From Tomitella fengzijianii (GTDB taxonomy: Bacteria > Actinomycetota > Actinomycetes > Mycobacteriales > Mycobacteriaceae), in contig NZ_CP041765.1 of NCBI RefSeq assembly GCF_007559025.1, positions 1,856,679-1,920,678 on the forward strand: a stretch of 64,000 nt of DNA. Direction: 5' to 3'. Positions within the stretch are counted from its first letter, which is position 1. Each line of letters begins with the position of its first letter. The position numbers were made by a program, and so were the translations under genes. The notes beneath the pieces are model-generated. The model saw nothing but the letters and a program-made list of their open reading frames with translations. It did not search any database and was not told where the DNA came from. Positions 42,315 through 55,100 of the stretch are shown in pieces.

Positions 42315-43163
42315 CTATCCGGTCGAGTCGGTGCCGCCGGGGTCATGACCGGCAGAGCCGTCGGGCCCCGGATCCGGCGTCTGTCCCGCCTCGCCGCCGC
42401 CTCCTGCCGGGGCGTCGCCGCTTCCGGCGGATGCCTCGCCGGCTCCGGAGGCGCGTGACGGCAGCAGCCGCGCGATCTCGTCCGCCCCCACTCTGCGGAA
42501 TGCGCGGCGCGGGCGGTCATGCTCGAGCACCCCCACCTCGATGACGCCCGCCGTGAGGCTGCGCGCCTGGGCCGCCCCGGCCTCCCCCGTCCCCCGCTCC
42601 AACGCCCCGACCGCGGTGTCCAATGCGGTCGCGAGGTCCATCCCCTCGGCGAAGGTGGATGAGAGTTCTCGGGTGACGGGTTCGGCGGCGCCGCCCATGA
42701 CGACGAAGGTGGAGTGGTCGACGATCGAGCCGTCGTAGGTGATCCGGTAGAGCTGCGGTGCCACGCCCGATCCGGGGGGCGCGACCTCGGCGACGCAGAT
42801 CTCCACCTCGTACGGCTTGGGTTGGTCGGTGAAGATCGAGCCCAGCGTCTGGGCGTAGGCGTTCGCCAGCGAGCGGCCTGTCACGTCGCGGCGGTCGTAC
42901 GAGTACCCGCGCATGTCCGCGTGCATGATCCCGGCACGGCGCAGGTTCTCGAACTCGTTGTACTTGCCCACCGCGGCGAAGGCGAGCCTGTCGTACAGTT
43001 CGCTCACCTTGTGCAGCGCCTTCGACGGATTCTCGGCCACCAGGACCACCCCGTCCGCGTAGGTCATCGCCACCACGCTGCGTCCGCGCGCGATCCCCTT
43101 GCGCGCCAGATCGGAGCGGTCCCGCATGATCTGCTCGGCCGACGCGTAATAGGGCATGGTCAT
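42315..43163 (-). CDS. prcA: 20S proteasome alpha subunit
   Basis: The 282-residue protein forms the outer rings of the 20S core. The N-terminal gate segment [29 protein letters not shown] and [29 protein letters not shown] are conserved. It lacks the catalytic Thr, as expected. The C-terminal 45 residues are a low-complexity Gly/Ala/Ser/Pro/Asp tail that is longer than in most homologues. It follows prcB by 67 bases and precedes pafA. Confidence 0.95.
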   Translation of the reverse strand: MTMPYYASAEQIMRDRSDLARKGIARGRSVVAMTYADGVVLVAENPSKALHKVSELYDRLAFAAVGKYNEFENLRRAGIMHADMRGYSYDRRDVTGRSLANAYAQTLGSIFTDQPKPYEVEICVAEVAPPGSGVAPQLYRITYDGSIVDHSTFVVMGGAAEPVTRELSSTFAEGMDLATALDTAVGALERGTGEAGAAQARSLTAGVIEVGVLEHDRPRRAFRRVGADEIARLLPSRASGAGEASAGSGDAPAGGGGEAGQTPDPGPDGSAGHDPGGTDSTG

Positions 43164-43230
43164 GGGGGCGGCTCCGTCCTGGGGTTCATCATGGCTGTGC
43201 TGGTCCCGCAGTGCGGGCGTGCGGCCTTGC

Positions 43231-44091
43231 TCAGGCCCGTCCGGACCGCCGGGTGCGTTCCTCGATCACCTCGGCGGCGGCGGCCTCGATCCGGTCCGCC
43301 GCCACTGCATGGGCGCCGTCGGCGGTCACCGAGATCGCAGTGGGGTACACGCCCCGGGTCGCGTCGGGCCCGCCGGTGGCCGAGTCGTCGTCCGCGGCGT
43401 CGTAAAGGGCTTCGACGGCTTTGCGCAATGCGGTTCCGGGCGTGTCGTCGGGCGAGTACATCCGCTTGAGCGCCGATTTGGCGAACAACGATCCCGACCC
43501 GACGGCGTGGTAGCCGGCGTGCTCTTCGTAGCGTCCGCCGGCGATGTCGTAGGAGACGATGCGGCCGGCGCGGGCGGGATCCTCCACCGCGGTGTCGTAC
43601 CCGACGAAGAGCGGAACCACGGCGAGGCCTTGCATCGCGGCGCCGAGATTGCCGCGCACCATGGTGGCAAGCCTGTTGGCCTTGCCGTCGAAGGTCAGCG
43701 GCATTCCCTCGATCTTGTCGTAGTGCTCGAGCTCCACCGCGAAAAGCCGTACCAGTTCGACGGCGATGCCCGCCGTGCCCGCGATCCCCACCGCGGAGGA
43801 GGGGTCGGTGACGAAGACCTTGTCGATGTCGCGGCTGGCGATCAGGTTGCCCATCGTGGCGCGCCGGTCTCCGGCGAGGACCACGCCCTCGGCGTGCGAC
43901 AGGGCGACGATCGTGGTGCCGTGCGGGACCTGCGGTGCCCCGCCGCCGTGCTGTGCCGTGGCGCGGGCGTCGTGACCGGGCAGCAGCTCAGGGCGGAACC
44001 TGCGCAGGTGCTCGGTGAACGACGACAGGTCCGACGACGAATGGTCGGAGGCGACAGCCCGGCCGGTGCCGGCGATCCCTAATCCCGGCAT
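43231..44091 (-). CDS. prcB: 20S proteasome beta subunit
   Basis: The 286-residue precursor has a propeptide of 58 residues ending VPHG. Cleavage exposes the nucleophilic Thr of [24 protein letters not shown]. Conserved [39 protein letters not shown] and [17 protein letters not shown] complete the subunit. ATG 44091 (AAGG upstream) puts DLSSF at residue 21, as in Mycobacterium and Rhodococcus. A GTG at 44121 overlapping the pup stop (GTGA) is a real alternative that adds 10 residues. Confidence 0.94.
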   Translation of the reverse strand: MPGLGIAGTGRAVASDHSSSDLSSFTEHLRRFRPELLPGHDARATAQHGGGAPQVPHGTTIVALSHAEGVVLAGDRRATMGNLIASRDIDKVFVTDPSSAVGIAGTAGIAVELVRLFAVELEHYDKIEGMPLTFDGKANRLATMVRGNLGAAMQGLAVVPLFVGYDTAVEDPARAGRIVSYDIAGGRYEEHAGYHAVGSGSLFAKSALKRMYSPDDTPGTALRKAVEALYDAADDDSATGGPDATRGVYPTAISVTADGAHAVAADRIEAAAAEVIEERTRRSGRA

Positions 44092-44117
44092 CCCCGGCCC
44101 TTCCCACACGCCCGGGA

Positions 44118-44309
44118 TCACTGGCCGCCCTTCTGCACGTATGCGCGGACGAAGTCCTCGGCGTTCTCCTCGAGGACGTCGTCGATCTCGTCGAGGAGGT
44201 CGTCCGTGTCGTCCACGGACGCGTTGCTCTGCTGCTGGCCCGCGCCGCCGGTGACGGCCTCGTCGTCGTCCTCGCCGCCGCCGCCCCGCTTGGTCTGCTC
44301 CTGTGCCAT
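44118..44309 (-). CDS. pup: prokaryotic ubiquitin-like protein Pup
   Basis: The 63-residue disordered protein is the degradation tag. The N-terminal half is Gly/Asp/Glu/Gln-rich and threads into the proteasome. [28 protein letters not shown]-type C-terminal helix residues (34-63) bind the Mpa coiled coil. It ends GGQ, so Dop must deamidate the last Gln to Glu before ligation. ATG 44309 has AGGAGG 6 bases upstream. A TAGGGT -10-like hexamer lies at 44396-44391 on the same strand and could be its promoter. Confidence 0.97.
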   Translation of the reverse strand: MAQEQTKRGGGGEDDDEAVTGGAGQQQSNASVDDTDDLLDEIDDVLEENAEDFVRAYVQKGGQ

Positions 44310-44477
44310 CGCGCCCCTCCTGGAGTTTCGCGCCGTATCGGCCGCCATGCCGGGCCTGCTGCCCGGCGGCCGGCGCCCGCCTCACCTGTCACCCTACCGA
44401 CGACGGGCGCCATAGGTGCGCAACAACTCTCACATCGGCCGGGCATCCGCCGCGTTTCCGTCCGCACGCCGCGAGCC

Positions 44478-45977
44478 CTACGACGTCAGCGCGTCCACCA
44501 GTTCGCGTGCGGTCGTCGCCGTCTCCAGCAGCCGGCCCACGTGCGCGCGGGTGCCGCGCAGCGGTTCCATGGTGGGGATGCGCACCAGCGACGCGCCGCC
44601 GACATCGAAGATGAGCGAGTCCCAGCTGGCCGCCGTGATGTCCGCGCCGAACCGGCGCAGGCACTCGCCGCGGAAGTAGGCGCGCGTGTCCGTGGGCGGG
44701 TTGCCGACCGCGTGCAGCACCTGCTCCTCGGTGACCAGGCGCCGCATCGAACCCCGCGCCACGAGCCGGTTGTACAGCCCCTTGTCCAGCCGGACGTCGG
44801 AGTACTGCAGGTCCACCAGATGCAGCCTCGGCGCTGACCAGCCCAGCCCCTCCCGCTGCCGGAAGCCCTCGAGAAGGCGCAGCTTGGCGGGCCAATCGAG
44901 GCGATCGGCGCACAGCATGGGGTCCTCGTCGAGCAGGTCCAGCACCTGCGACCACTGTTCGAGCACGTCGGCGGCGCGGGCGTCGTCCGGTGAGTGGCGG
45001 GCGCAGAAGTCCGCCGCCCGCCGGTGGTACTCGCGCTGGATCTCGATGCCGGTGAGCCGGCGGCCGTCGGCCAGCTCCACGCGCGTGCGCAGCGTGGGGT
45101 CGTGGCTGATCGCGTGGATGGCCTGCACCGGGGCCGCCAGCTCCAGATCCGACAGCCCCACGCCGGCCTCGATGAGGTCCAGGACCAGCGCCGCGCTGCC
45201 GACCTTGAGATAGGTGGAGGTTTCGGCGAGATTCGCGTCGCCCACGATCACGTGCAGGCGGCGGTACTTCTCGGAGTCCGCGTGGGGCTCGTCGCGGGTG
45301 TTGATGATGCCACGCTTGAGCGTGGTCTCCAGGCCGATCTCCACCTCGATGTAGTCGGCGCGCTGGGAGAGCTGGAATCCCGGTTCCTCGCCCGACTGGC
45401 CCAGCCCCACCCGGCCGGAGCCGGAGATCACCTGGCGCGAGACGAAGAACGGGATCAGGCCGGACGCGATGTCGGAGAAGGCGGTCTCGCGCCGCATGAG
45501 GTAGTTCTCGTGCGTGCCGTAGGACGCGCCCTTGCCGTCGACGTTGTTCTTGTACAGCTGCAGGCGCGGCGTTCCGGGCACGCTCGCCGCATACCGGGCC
45601 GCCGCCTCCATGACCCGCTCGCCCGCCTTGTCCCAGATGACGGCGTCCAGCGGATCGAGCACCTCGGGCGCGGAGTACTCGGGGTGGGCGTGGTCCACGT
45701 ACAGGCGTGCCCCGTTGGTGAGGATGAGGTTGGCCGCACCCACCTCGTCGGAGTCGATGACGGGCGCCGGGCCGCGGGTGCGCCCCATGTCGAACCCGCG
45801 GGCGTCGCGCAACGGTGACTCCACCTCGTAGTCCCATCGGGTCCCCCGCGCCCGCGGCATGCCCGTCGCGGCGCCGTAGGCCAGCACCGCCTGTGTGGAG
45901 GTGACGATGGGGTTGGCGGTGTGGTCGCCTGGAGCGGAGATGCCGTACTCGACCTCGGTCCCGATGATGCGCTGCAT
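44478..45977 (-). CDS. dop: Pup deamidase/depupylase Dop
   Basis: The 499-residue protein shares the PafA fold. It converts Pup-Gln to Pup-Glu and removes Pup from substrates. The N-terminus [14 protein letters not shown] has the metal Glu. [16 protein letters not shown] has the catalytic Asp position, and a Dop-specific loop region (near [27 protein letters not shown]) distinguishes it from Paf[20 protein letters not shown] is conserved. ATG 45977 has TAGGCT 7 bases upstream. It lies between mpa and pup as in Mycobacterium. Confidence 0.96.
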   Translation of the reverse strand: MQRIIGTEVEYGISAPGDHTANPIVTSTQAVLAYGAATGMPRARGTRWDYEVESPLRDARGFDMGRTRGPAPVIDSDEVGAANLILTNGARLYVDHAHPEYSAPEVLDPLDAVIWDKAGERVMEAAARYAASVPGTPRLQLYKNNVDGKGASYGTHENYLMRRETAFSDIASGLIPFFVSRQVISGSGRVGLGQSGEEPGFQLSQRADYIEVEIGLETTLKRGIINTRDEPHADSEKYRRLHVIVGDANLAETSTYLKVGSAALVLDLIEAGVGLSDLELAAPVQAIHAISHDPTLRTRVELADGRRLTGIEIQREYHRRAADFCARHSPDDARAADVLEQWSQVLDLLDEDPMLCADRLDWPAKLRLLEGFRQREGLGWSAPRLHLVDLQYSDVRLDKGLYNRLVARGSMRRLVTEEQVLHAVGNPPTDTRAYFRGECLRRFGADITAASWDSLIFDVGGASLVRIPTMEPLRGTRAHVGRLLETATTARELVDALTS

Positions 45978-45984
45978 GGCGTAG

Positions 45985-45990
45985 AGCCTA
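45985..45990 (-). promoter_or_regulatory. -10 TAGGCT of dop, leaderless
   Basis: TAGGCT on the minus strand ends 7 bases before the ATG at 45977. Confidence 0.5.
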
Positions 45991-46067
45991 GTGCGGACGG
46001 GTGACGGCGACCGCCCGGCCGTGATCCGGGGCGGCCGCCGCACGGGCCGTGCCGGCGAGGGGCTCGC

Positions 46068-47762
46068 TCACAGGTACTGCCCCGTGCTGGTCTCCGTGTC
46101 GATGGCCCGGCTGGCGCTGGACGATTTGCCCGTCACCAGCGTGCGGATGTAGACGATCCGCTCGCCCTTCTTCCCGGAGATGCGCGCCCAGTCGTCCGGG
46201 TTCGTGGTGTTCGGCAGGTCCTCGTTCTCACTGAACTCGTCCACGATCGAGTCCAGCAGATGCTGGACCCGCAGGCCCGGCGCCCCGGTGTCGAGCACCT
46301 CCTTGATGGCGTACTTCTTGGCGCGGTCGACGATGTTCTGGATCATCGCCCCGGAGTTGAAGTCCTTGAAGTACAGGACCTCCTTGTCCCCGTTCGCGTA
46401 GGTGACCTCGAGGAAACGGTTGTCCTCGCTCTCCGCGTACATGCGGTCGACGACCCGGGTGATCATCGTGTGCACGCAGGCGGTCCTGTCGCCGCCGAAC
46501 TCGGCCAGGTCGTCGCCGTGGATGGGCAGGCCCTCGGTGAGGTATTTGGAGAAGATGTCCTGCGCCGCCTCGGCGTCGGGCCGTTCGATCTTGATCTTCA
46601 CGTCCAGACGGCCCGGACGCAGGATGGCGGGGTCGATCATGTCCTCGCGGTTGGACGCGCCGATGACGATGACGTTCTCCAGCCCCTCGACGCCGTCGAT
46701 CTCGCTGAGCAGCTGCGGCACCACCGTCGTCTCCACGTCGGAGGACACACCGGATCCACGGGTGCGGAAGATCGAATCCATCTCGTCGAAGAACACGATC
46801 ACAGGCGTCCCCTCGGAGGCCTTCTCCCGTGCGCGCTGGAAGATCAGCCGGATGTGCCGCTCGGTCTCGCCGACGAACTTGTTGAGGAGCTCGGGGCCCT
46901 TGATGTTGAGGAAGTACGACTTGACCTCGCGCGAATCCTTGCCGCGGACCTCCGCGATCTTGCGGGCCAGCGAGTGGGCCACCGCCTTGGCGATGAGCGT
47001 CTTGCCGCAACCGGGCGGGCCGTAGAGCAGCACGCCCTTGGGCGGACGCAGCGCGTACTCGCGGAACAGGTCGCCGTGCAGGAACGGCAACTCCACGGCG
47101 TCGCGGATCTGCTCGATCTGCCGGCCCAGGCCGCCGATGGCGGTGTAGTCGACGTCCGGGACCTCCTCCAGCAGCAGGTCCTCGACCTCCGCCTTGGGCA
47201 CGCGGGAGAACGCGTAACCGGCCTTGGTGTCGACGATCAGGGAGTCGCCGGCGCGCAGCGGGCGGCGCTCGCCGTAATCGCCCAGGGGGTTCTCCAGCAG
47301 CGGGTCCGCCAACCAGACGATGCGCTCTTCGTCGGCATGGCCCACGACCAGAGCGCGGTGGCCGTCGTCGAGCACCTCGCGCAGGGCGCAGATCTCGCCG
47401 ATCTGCTCGAAGTCGCAGGCCTCCACCACGGTGAGCGCCTCGTTGAGCCGGAGGCTCTGGCCGGGGCGCAGCGAGGACACGTCCAGGTTGGGTGAGAGCG
47501 TGAGCCGCATCCGCCGTCCCGACGTGAACACGTCGGCCGTCTCGTCGTCGACAGACGCGATGAGCACACCGAATCCGCTGGGCGGCTGCCCGAGCCGGTC
47601 CACCTCCTCGCGCAGTGCGACGAGCTGGGTGCGGGCCTCTTTGAGCAGCTCGGCGAGCTTGGTGTTGCGCGTCGTGAGTGCGGCGATCCGGCGTTCGAAA
47701 TCGCCGTCGTCGCCTCGTCCGCCCGGCTCCCCCGTGCCCGTGCCGTCTCCTGGTGCTGTCAT
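46068..47762 (-). CDS. mpa: proteasomal ATPase Mpa/ARC
   Basis: The 564-residue AAA protein unfolds pupylated substrates. A coiled coil (about residues 22-58) binds Pup, and two OB domains follow (about 60-200). The AAA domain has Walker A GPPGCGKT (248-255) and Walker [10 protein letters not shown] (322-330). The C-terminus ends GQYL, whose Tyr opens the 20S gate. ATG 47762 has GGAGG 5 bases upstream. The frame stays open further upstream, but that part lacks homology. It is followed by dop after 90 bases. Confidence 0.97.
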   Translation of the reverse strand: MTAPGDGTGTGEPGGRGDDGDFERRIAALTTRNTKLAELLKEARTQLVALREEVDRLGQPPSGFGVLIASVDDETADVFTSGRRMRLTLSPNLDVSSLRPGQSLRLNEALTVVEACDFEQIGEICALREVLDDGHRALVVGHADEERIVWLADPLLENPLGDYGERRPLRAGDSLIVDTKAGYAFSRVPKAEVEDLLLEEVPDVDYTAIGGLGRQIEQIRDAVELPFLHGDLFREYALRPPKGVLLYGPPGCGKTLIAKAVAHSLARKIAEVRGKDSREVKSYFLNIKGPELLNKFVGETERHIRLIFQRAREKASEGTPVIVFFDEMDSIFRTRGSGVSSDVETTVVPQLLSEIDGVEGLENVIVIGASNREDMIDPAILRPGRLDVKIKIERPDAEAAQDIFSKYLTEGLPIHGDDLAEFGGDRTACVHTMITRVVDRMYAESEDNRFLEVTYANGDKEVLYFKDFNSGAMIQNIVDRAKKYAIKEVLDTGAPGLRVQHLLDSIVDEFSENEDLPNTTNPDDWARISGKKGERIVYIRTLVTGKSSSASRAIDTETSTGQYL

Positions 47763-48043
47763 GACGTCCTCCCTCTCCGGACGGCGGCGACTCCGTACGG
47801 GCGCCGCCACCGTCGACGATCGGACCGCCCCGCAGCACCGCGTACCCGGCCACCGTGCCCGCGTTCGCAGTCGGCACTGCGGCGGAAGCGTGTTCCGGCA
47901 CCGACGGAGGCGGCGCTGCGGCACCGAACCCGTTGTGCCTCCAACGCTACCGGGACTGCCGCCGCTGCGGCGGTTACCGGCGGAAAGCGGGTCCCGGTTC
48001 GCGGACGCCCGGCGGGAGGACGGCGTACTCGGACCTCGTGCGC
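47763..48043. other. intergenic region between trmI and mpa
   Basis: This 281-base GC-rich gap has no convincing gene. It contains CCGCCGC/GCGGCGG at 47959-47973, which might act as a weak terminator for trmI. I could not identify a -10 box for mpa with confidence. Confidence 0.4.
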
Positions 48044-49876
<1,833 letters not shown>

Positions 49877-49957
49877 GTGCGGCCCTGCCCGCGGCGCCGA
49901 CGCGGAGGATTCGGCCCCGCCGTGATCCCGCACCCTGCACCGGCCACACTGGTGGGC

Positions 49958-50785
49958 ATGACCGATTCCGATGACGGCGCCGCCTTCTACCAGCCGCTGG
50001 GCCTTGCGGACGACGGGGCCGAACGCTTCGCCTCCACGGACTACACGCGCAGCGTGTGGAGCACCGAGATGCAGCACGGGTCCCCGCCCGCCGCGCTGCT
50101 GGTGCGGGCGATGGAGCGCAACCATCCGCGCGAGGGCGCCCGACTCGCCCGCGTCACCGTGGAACTGCTGGGCCCGGTGCCGGTGGCCGAGTGCCGGGTG
50201 CGCAGTCGAGTCCTGCGTCCGGGCCGCTCCATCGAACTTCTCGCGGCGGAGCTGTGCGCGCCGATGCCCGACGGTTCCGAACGCACGGTGGCGAGCGCCA
50301 CCGCGTGGCGCCTGGCGACAGAGGACACCGCGGCCGTCCGGCGGGCGACGGACCCGTCGTACCCGGAGGGGCTGCCGGCGGTCGGCTCGGGGTTCGATTT
50401 CTTCGGCGACCACAAGGTGACCACCTTCATCGACGCGGTCGAGTGGGAGTGGAACTCGCTCGCCGAGAAACAGGTGCCGGGACGTGTGCGGGTCCGCGAG
50501 AGGGTGGCGCTGGTGGCCGGTGAACAGCCGTCGCCAGTCGAGCGGATGTTCTGCGTCATCGACGCGGCGAACGGGGTCGGTGCCACCTTGGACCCGCGGG
50601 AGTGGACGTACCTCAACACCGAAATGACCGTGCATATCCATCGGATTCCGGGTGACGGCCTGGGAATCGCCGCGGAGTCCAGCATCGGACCCGACGGCAT
50701 CGGCATGTGCACCGCTGTAATCCACGACGACGAGGGGCCGGTGGCACGCACCGCCCAGTCGCTCCTGGTACGTCGCCGCACCTGA
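49958..50785 (+). CDS. thioesterase family protein (double hotdog, TesB-like)
   Basis: The 275-residue protein has two hotdog halves. The N-terminal half has TRSVWSTEMQHGSPPAALLVRAMER, like the acyl-CoA thioesterase II/4HBT_3 family. The C-terminal half has ERMFCVIDAANGVGATLDPREWTYLNTEMTVHIHRIP (described in part), in which the Asp and Thr positions resemble active sites. It probably hydrolyses acyl-CoA esters; chain length is unknown. ATG 49958 starts the homology. The corresponding mycobacterial position has a different gene (Rv2120c), so this gene differs from the syntenic order. Confidence 0.8.
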   Translation: MTDSDDGAAFYQPLGLADDGAERFASTDYTRSVWSTEMQHGSPPAALLVRAMERNHPREGARLARVTVELLGPVPVAECRVRSRVLRPGRSIELLAAELCAPMPDGSERTVASATAWRLATEDTAAVRRATDPSYPEGLPAVGSGFDFFGDHKVTTFIDAVEWEWNSLAEKQVPGRVRVRERVALVAGEQPSPVERMFCVIDAANGVGATLDPREWTYLNTEMTVHIHRIPGDGLGIAAESSIGPDGIGMCTAVIHDDEGPVARTAQSLLVRRRT

Positions 50786-50799
50786 CCGGGCGCAGGCTG

Positions 50800-50831
50800 C
50801 GCGGCGGGCGGCGTACGGCGCGCCCGCCGCG
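50800..50831. terminator. bidirectional terminator between thioesterase and hisG
   Basis: An 11-bp stem (50800-50810 with 50821-50831) and 10-base loop lie between the convergent stops. Confidence 0.6.
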
Positions 50832-50837
50832 TCGTGC

Positions 50838-51689
50838 TCACATGCGGCAGGACCGGATATCGGTGGCGAGCACGGCGCGCGCCCCGATCTCCTTCAGCTG
50901 GTCCATGACCCCGTTCATCCCCTTGCGCGGCACCATCGCCCGCACGGCGAGCCAACCGGCCTCGGCCAGGTCGGAAACGGTGGGCGACTCGACGCCGGGA
51001 GTGACCCGGGAGGCCTCCTCCAGCAGTTCCCGCGGGCAGTTGTAGTCCAGCAGCACGTACTGCTGCCCGTACACCACGCCCTGCAGCCTGGCGGTGAGCT
51101 GCGCGCGTGCGGCCGCGCCGGACTCGGCCGAGTCCGCCCGCCCGATCAGCACCGCCTCCGAACTGCACAGCACATCGCCGAACGGCGCCAGGTTGTGCTG
51201 GCGCAGCGTGCGCCCGGAGCCGACGACATCCGCGATGAGGTCCGCCACACCGAGCTGGATCGAGATCTCCACGGCCCCGTCGAGGGGGATCACCGTGGCG
51301 GCCATGCCGCGCGCGGCCAGGTCGGCGCGCACGATATTCGGGTACGAGGTCGCGATACGTGCGCCGTCGAGATCGTCGACCGCCCATTCGCGCCCCTTGG
51401 GCGCGGCATAACGGAAGGTGGAGCGGCCGAAGCCCAGGGCGAGTCGCTCGGCCACCGGGGCGCCGGACTCGAGAGACAGGTCGCGGCCGGTGATGCCCAG
51501 GTCCAGCTCGCCCGAGCCCACATAGGTGGCGATGTCCTTGGGGCGCAGGAAGAAGAACTCGACCTCGTGCGCATCATCGAGCACGGTGAGGTCCTTGCTG
51601 TCGCTGCGGCGGCGGTAGCCGGCCTCGGCGAGCATGGCGGCGGCCGATTCGGACAGCGCCCCCTTGTTGGGTACGGCGACCCTGAGCAT
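50838..51689 (-). CDS. hisG: ATP phosphoribosyltransferase, long form
   Basis: The 283-residue enzyme joins ATP and PRPP in the first step of histidine synthesis. It has [39 protein letters not shown]-like [17 protein letters not shown] and the PRPP loop [13 protein letters not shown]-terminal ACT-like domain makes it the long, histidine-inhibited form. AAAGGA lies 7 bases before ATG 51689. hisE is 62 bases upstream on the same strand; both belong to one unit. Confidence 0.95.
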   Translation of the reverse strand: MLRVAVPNKGALSESAAAMLAEAGYRRRSDSKDLTVLDDAHEVEFFFLRPKDIATYVGSGELDLGITGRDLSLESGAPVAERLALGFGRSTFRYAAPKGREWAVDDLDGARIATSYPNIVRADLAARGMAATVIPLDGAVEISIQLGVADLIADVVGSGRTLRQHNLAPFGDVLCSSEAVLIGRADSAESGAAARAQLTARLQGVVYGQQYVLLDYNCPRELLEEASRVTPGVESPTVSDLAEAGWLAVRAMVPRKGMNGVMDQLKEIGARAVLATDIRSCRM

Positions 51690-51751
51690 GTGCGGTTCCT
51701 TTGCGGTCGGATGGATGAGCGACGGTGCGGACCGCGGGCGTGGCCCGCGGC

Positions 51752-52015
51752 TCACAGATGCCGGTAGACGTCCTCCGGCGAGAGCCCGCGCGCGATCATC
51801 ATCACCTGCACCCAGTACAGCAACTGCGAGATCTCGCCGGCGAGTTCGTCATCCGTCTCGTGCTCGCCGGCGATCCACACCTCGCCGGCCTCCTCGATCA
51901 CCTTCTTGCCGATGTGATGGACGCCGGCGTCGAGGGCGGCCACAGTGCCGCTGCCCTCGGGGCGTTCCGCGGCGCGTTGGGAAAGCTCGGCGAACAGGGA
52001 GTCGAAGGTCTTCAC
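51752..52015 (-). CDS. hisE: phosphoribosyl-ATP pyrophosphohydrolase
   Basis: The 87-residue enzyme removes pyrophosphate from PR-ATP, the second histidine step. [37 protein letters not shown]-type residues carry the MazG/HisE metal motif (EExxE...EExxD). The start is GTG at 52015. It lies upstream of hisG as in Mycobacterium. Two stacked hairpins separate it from metH. Confidence 0.94.
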   Translation of the reverse strand: MKTFDSLFAELSQRAAERPEGSGTVAALDAGVHHIGKKVIEEAGEVWIAGEHETDDELAGEISQLLYWVQVMMIARGLSPEDVYRHL

Positions 52016-52034
52016 GGAAAGTCATCTTCCCACA

Positions 52035-52069
52035 CGTCCGGGTGACGCCGGCGGGGCGTCACCCGGACG
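52035..52069. terminator. 15-bp perfect hairpin upstream of hisE
   Basis: 52035-52049 pairs with 52055-52069 around a 5-base loop. On the minus strand it lies after the metH terminator and 20 bases before hisE. It could be a second terminator or a leader structure of hisE-hisG. Confidence 0.55.
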
Positions 52070-52087
52070 GGACCGCGGCCACGCGGT

Positions 52088-52121
52088 GTCCGTGTGCGCA
52101 CGAGGCGCGGCGCACACGGAC
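52088..52121. terminator. metH terminator hairpin
   Basis: A perfect 12-bp stem (52088-52099 with 52110-52121) and 10-base loop lie 16 bases after the metH stop. Confidence 0.65.
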
Positions 52122-52136
52122 GGGAGCCGCGCATTC

Positions 52137-55100
52137 TCAGGTGTTGAAGTACTTGGCCTCCGGGTGATGCAGGACGAACGCGTCGGTGGACTGCTCCGGA
52201 TGCAACTGCATCTCCTCCGAGAGCTCCACCCCGATCCGCTCGGGCTCCAGCAGCGCGACCAGCTTGCGCCGGTCCTCGAGCTCGGGGCAGGCGCCGTAAC
52301 CGAACGCGTAGCGGGCGCCGCGGTACCCGAGCTTGAAGAACTCCTCGATGGCCGCCGGATCGTCGTCCGCCAACGACCAGGTGCCGTCCACCGTGAGCTC
52401 GGAGCGGATGCGGCGGTGCCAGTACTCGGCCAGCGCCTCGGTGAGCTGGACGCCCAGCCCGTGCACCTCCATGTAGTCGCGGTAGTGGTTCTCCGCGAAC
52501 AGTCGGTTGGCGAAGTCGGCGATGGGCTGGCCCATCGTCACCAGCTGGAAGGGCAGCACGTCCACCTGCCCGGTCTCCCGGGCCTGCTCGCGGGAGCGGA
52601 TGAAGTCCGCGACGCACAGGAAACGTCCCCGCTCCTGACGCGGGTAGGTGAACGAGTAGCGCACGGGGGCGTCGGGTTCGGGGGACTCGAGCACGTGCAC
52701 CGTGTCCTTCTCCGACACCGCCGGGAAATACCCGTAGACCACCGCGGAGTGCGCCAGGATCCCCTCCGCGGTCAGCCGGTCCAGCCAGTAGCGCAGGCGC
52801 GGACGCCCCTCGGTTTCGACGAGGTCCTCATACGTGGGCCCCTCCCCCTTGCGGGCACCGCGCAGGCCCCATTGCCCCAGGAAGGTGGCGCGCTCGTCGA
52901 GCATGCCCGCGAAGTCCTTGACGGCCAGGCCCTTGACCACCCGCGTGCCCCAGAACGGCGGGGTCGGGATGGGGTTGTCGGCGGCGACGTCGGAGCGCTC
53001 GGGGACCTCCACGGGCGTCTCCGCCGCCTTGCGCTGGGCGGCGATGCGCTTGGAACGGCGCCGGCGCTCCGTGCGCTCCTGCTTCTTGCGCGCCGCCTCG
53101 ATGGCTTCGGGGCTGTCCGGGTCGGGGCCCTCGCCGCGCTTGACCGCCATGATCTCGTCCATCAGGCGCAGGCCCTCGAAGGCGTCGCGCGCGTAGCTGA
53201 CGTCGCCCTCGTAGATCTCGGCGAGGTCGTCCTCGACGTAGGTGCGGGTGAGCGCGGCACCGCCGAGCAGGACCGGGAAATCGCCGGCCACACCCTTGCC
53301 GTTGAGCTCGACCAGGTTGTCCTTCATCACCACGGTGGACTTCACCAGCAGGCCCGACATTCCGATGGCGTCGGCCTTCTTCTCCACCGCGGCGTCGTAG
53401 ATCGTGGTGATGGGCTGCTTGATGCCCAGGTTCACCACTTCGTAGCCGTTGTTGCTGAGGATGATGTCGACGAGGTTTTTGCCGATGTCGTGCACGTCGC
53501 CCTTGACGGTGGCGAGCACGATGCGGCCCTTGCCGGAGTCGTCGGCGACCTCCATGTGCGGTTCCAGGTGGGCCACCGACGTTTTCATGGTCTCGGCCGA
53601 CTGGAGGACGAAGGGCAGCTGCATCTGGCCGGAGCCGAACAGCACGCCCACCGTCTTCATCCCGGAAAGCAGCGTGCCGTTGACGATCTCGAGGGGCGGA
53701 ACGGTGCGCATCGCCTCGTCGAGGTCGGCCTCGATGCCGTTCTTCTCGCCGTCGACTATCCGCTGCTCGAGGCGTTCGAAAAGCGGAAGCGCCGCGAGTT
53801 CCTGGGCGCGCGTCTCGCGGGCGGACGCGGCCGAGACGCCCTCGAACAGCTCCATGAGCTTCTGGAGCGGGTCGTAGTCGTCGGTGCGGCGGTTGTAGAC
53901 CAGGTCCAGCGCGGTCTCCCGCTGCTCGTCGGGGATCCGCGCCATGGGCAGGATCTTGGAGGCGTGCACGATGGCGGTGTCGAGGCCCGCCTGGACGCAT
54001 TCGTGCAGGAACACCGAGTTCAGCACTTGGCGGGCCGCCGGGTTGAGCCCGAAGGAGATGTTCGAAAGCCCCAGCGTGGTGTGCACCTGGGGGTAGCGCC
54101 GCTTGATCTCGCGGATGGCCTCGATGGTCTCGATGCCGTCGCGCTGGACCTCCACCTGTCCGGTGGAGATCGGGAAGGTCAGGCAGTCGATGACGATGTC
54201 GGACACCTCGAGCCCCCACGTGCCGGTGAGGTCCGCGATCAGGCGCTCGGCGATGGCGACCTTGTGCTCGGCCGTGCGCGCCTGGCCCTGCTCGTCGATC
54301 GTCAGGGCCACGACGGCGGCGCCGTGCTCTTTGACGTGCCGCATGATCAGCTGGTAGCGCGAATCAGGGCCGTCGCCGTCCTCGAAGTTCACGGAGTTGA
54401 CGATGCAGCGCCCGCCCAGGTGCTCGAGTCCCGCGCGCAGCACCCCGGGTTCGGTGGAGTCGAGCATGATCGGCAGCGTGGACGCGGTGGCCAGTCGGGA
54501 CGCCAGCGCGGCCATGTCGCCGGCGCCGTCGCGGCCCACGTAGTCGATGCACAGGTCCAGCAGGTGCGCACCGTCGCGGATCTGGCCCTTGGCGATGTCG
54601 ATGCACTTGTCGTAGTCGCCGCCGAGCATCGCCTCGCGGAAGGCCTTGGATCCGTTGGCGTTGGTGCGCTCGCCGATGACGAGGAAGGACGCGTCCTGGT
54701 CGAACGGCACCGCGGAGTACATCGACGAGACGCCGGGCTCGTGCACCGGAGTGCGCTGCGCGGGCTGCACACCGCGCAGCGCCTCGACCACGCGCCGCAG
54801 GTGCTCGGGCGTCGTGCCGCAGCAGCCGCCCACCATGGACAGGCCGAACTGCGCGACGAAACCGGCGAGGGCCTCCGCGAGCTCGTCGGGTGTCAGCGGG
54901 TACTCGGCGCCGTTCTTGCCGAGCACGGGCAGTCCTGCGTTGGGCATGACGGACACCGGGATGCGTGCGTGCTGGGACAGGAACCGGAGATGCTCGCTCA
55001 TCTCGGCGGGCCCGGTGGCGCAGTTGAGGCCGATCATGTCGATGCCGAGCGGTTCGAGCGCATTGAGCGCCGCGCCGATCTCGGATCCGACGAGCATCGT

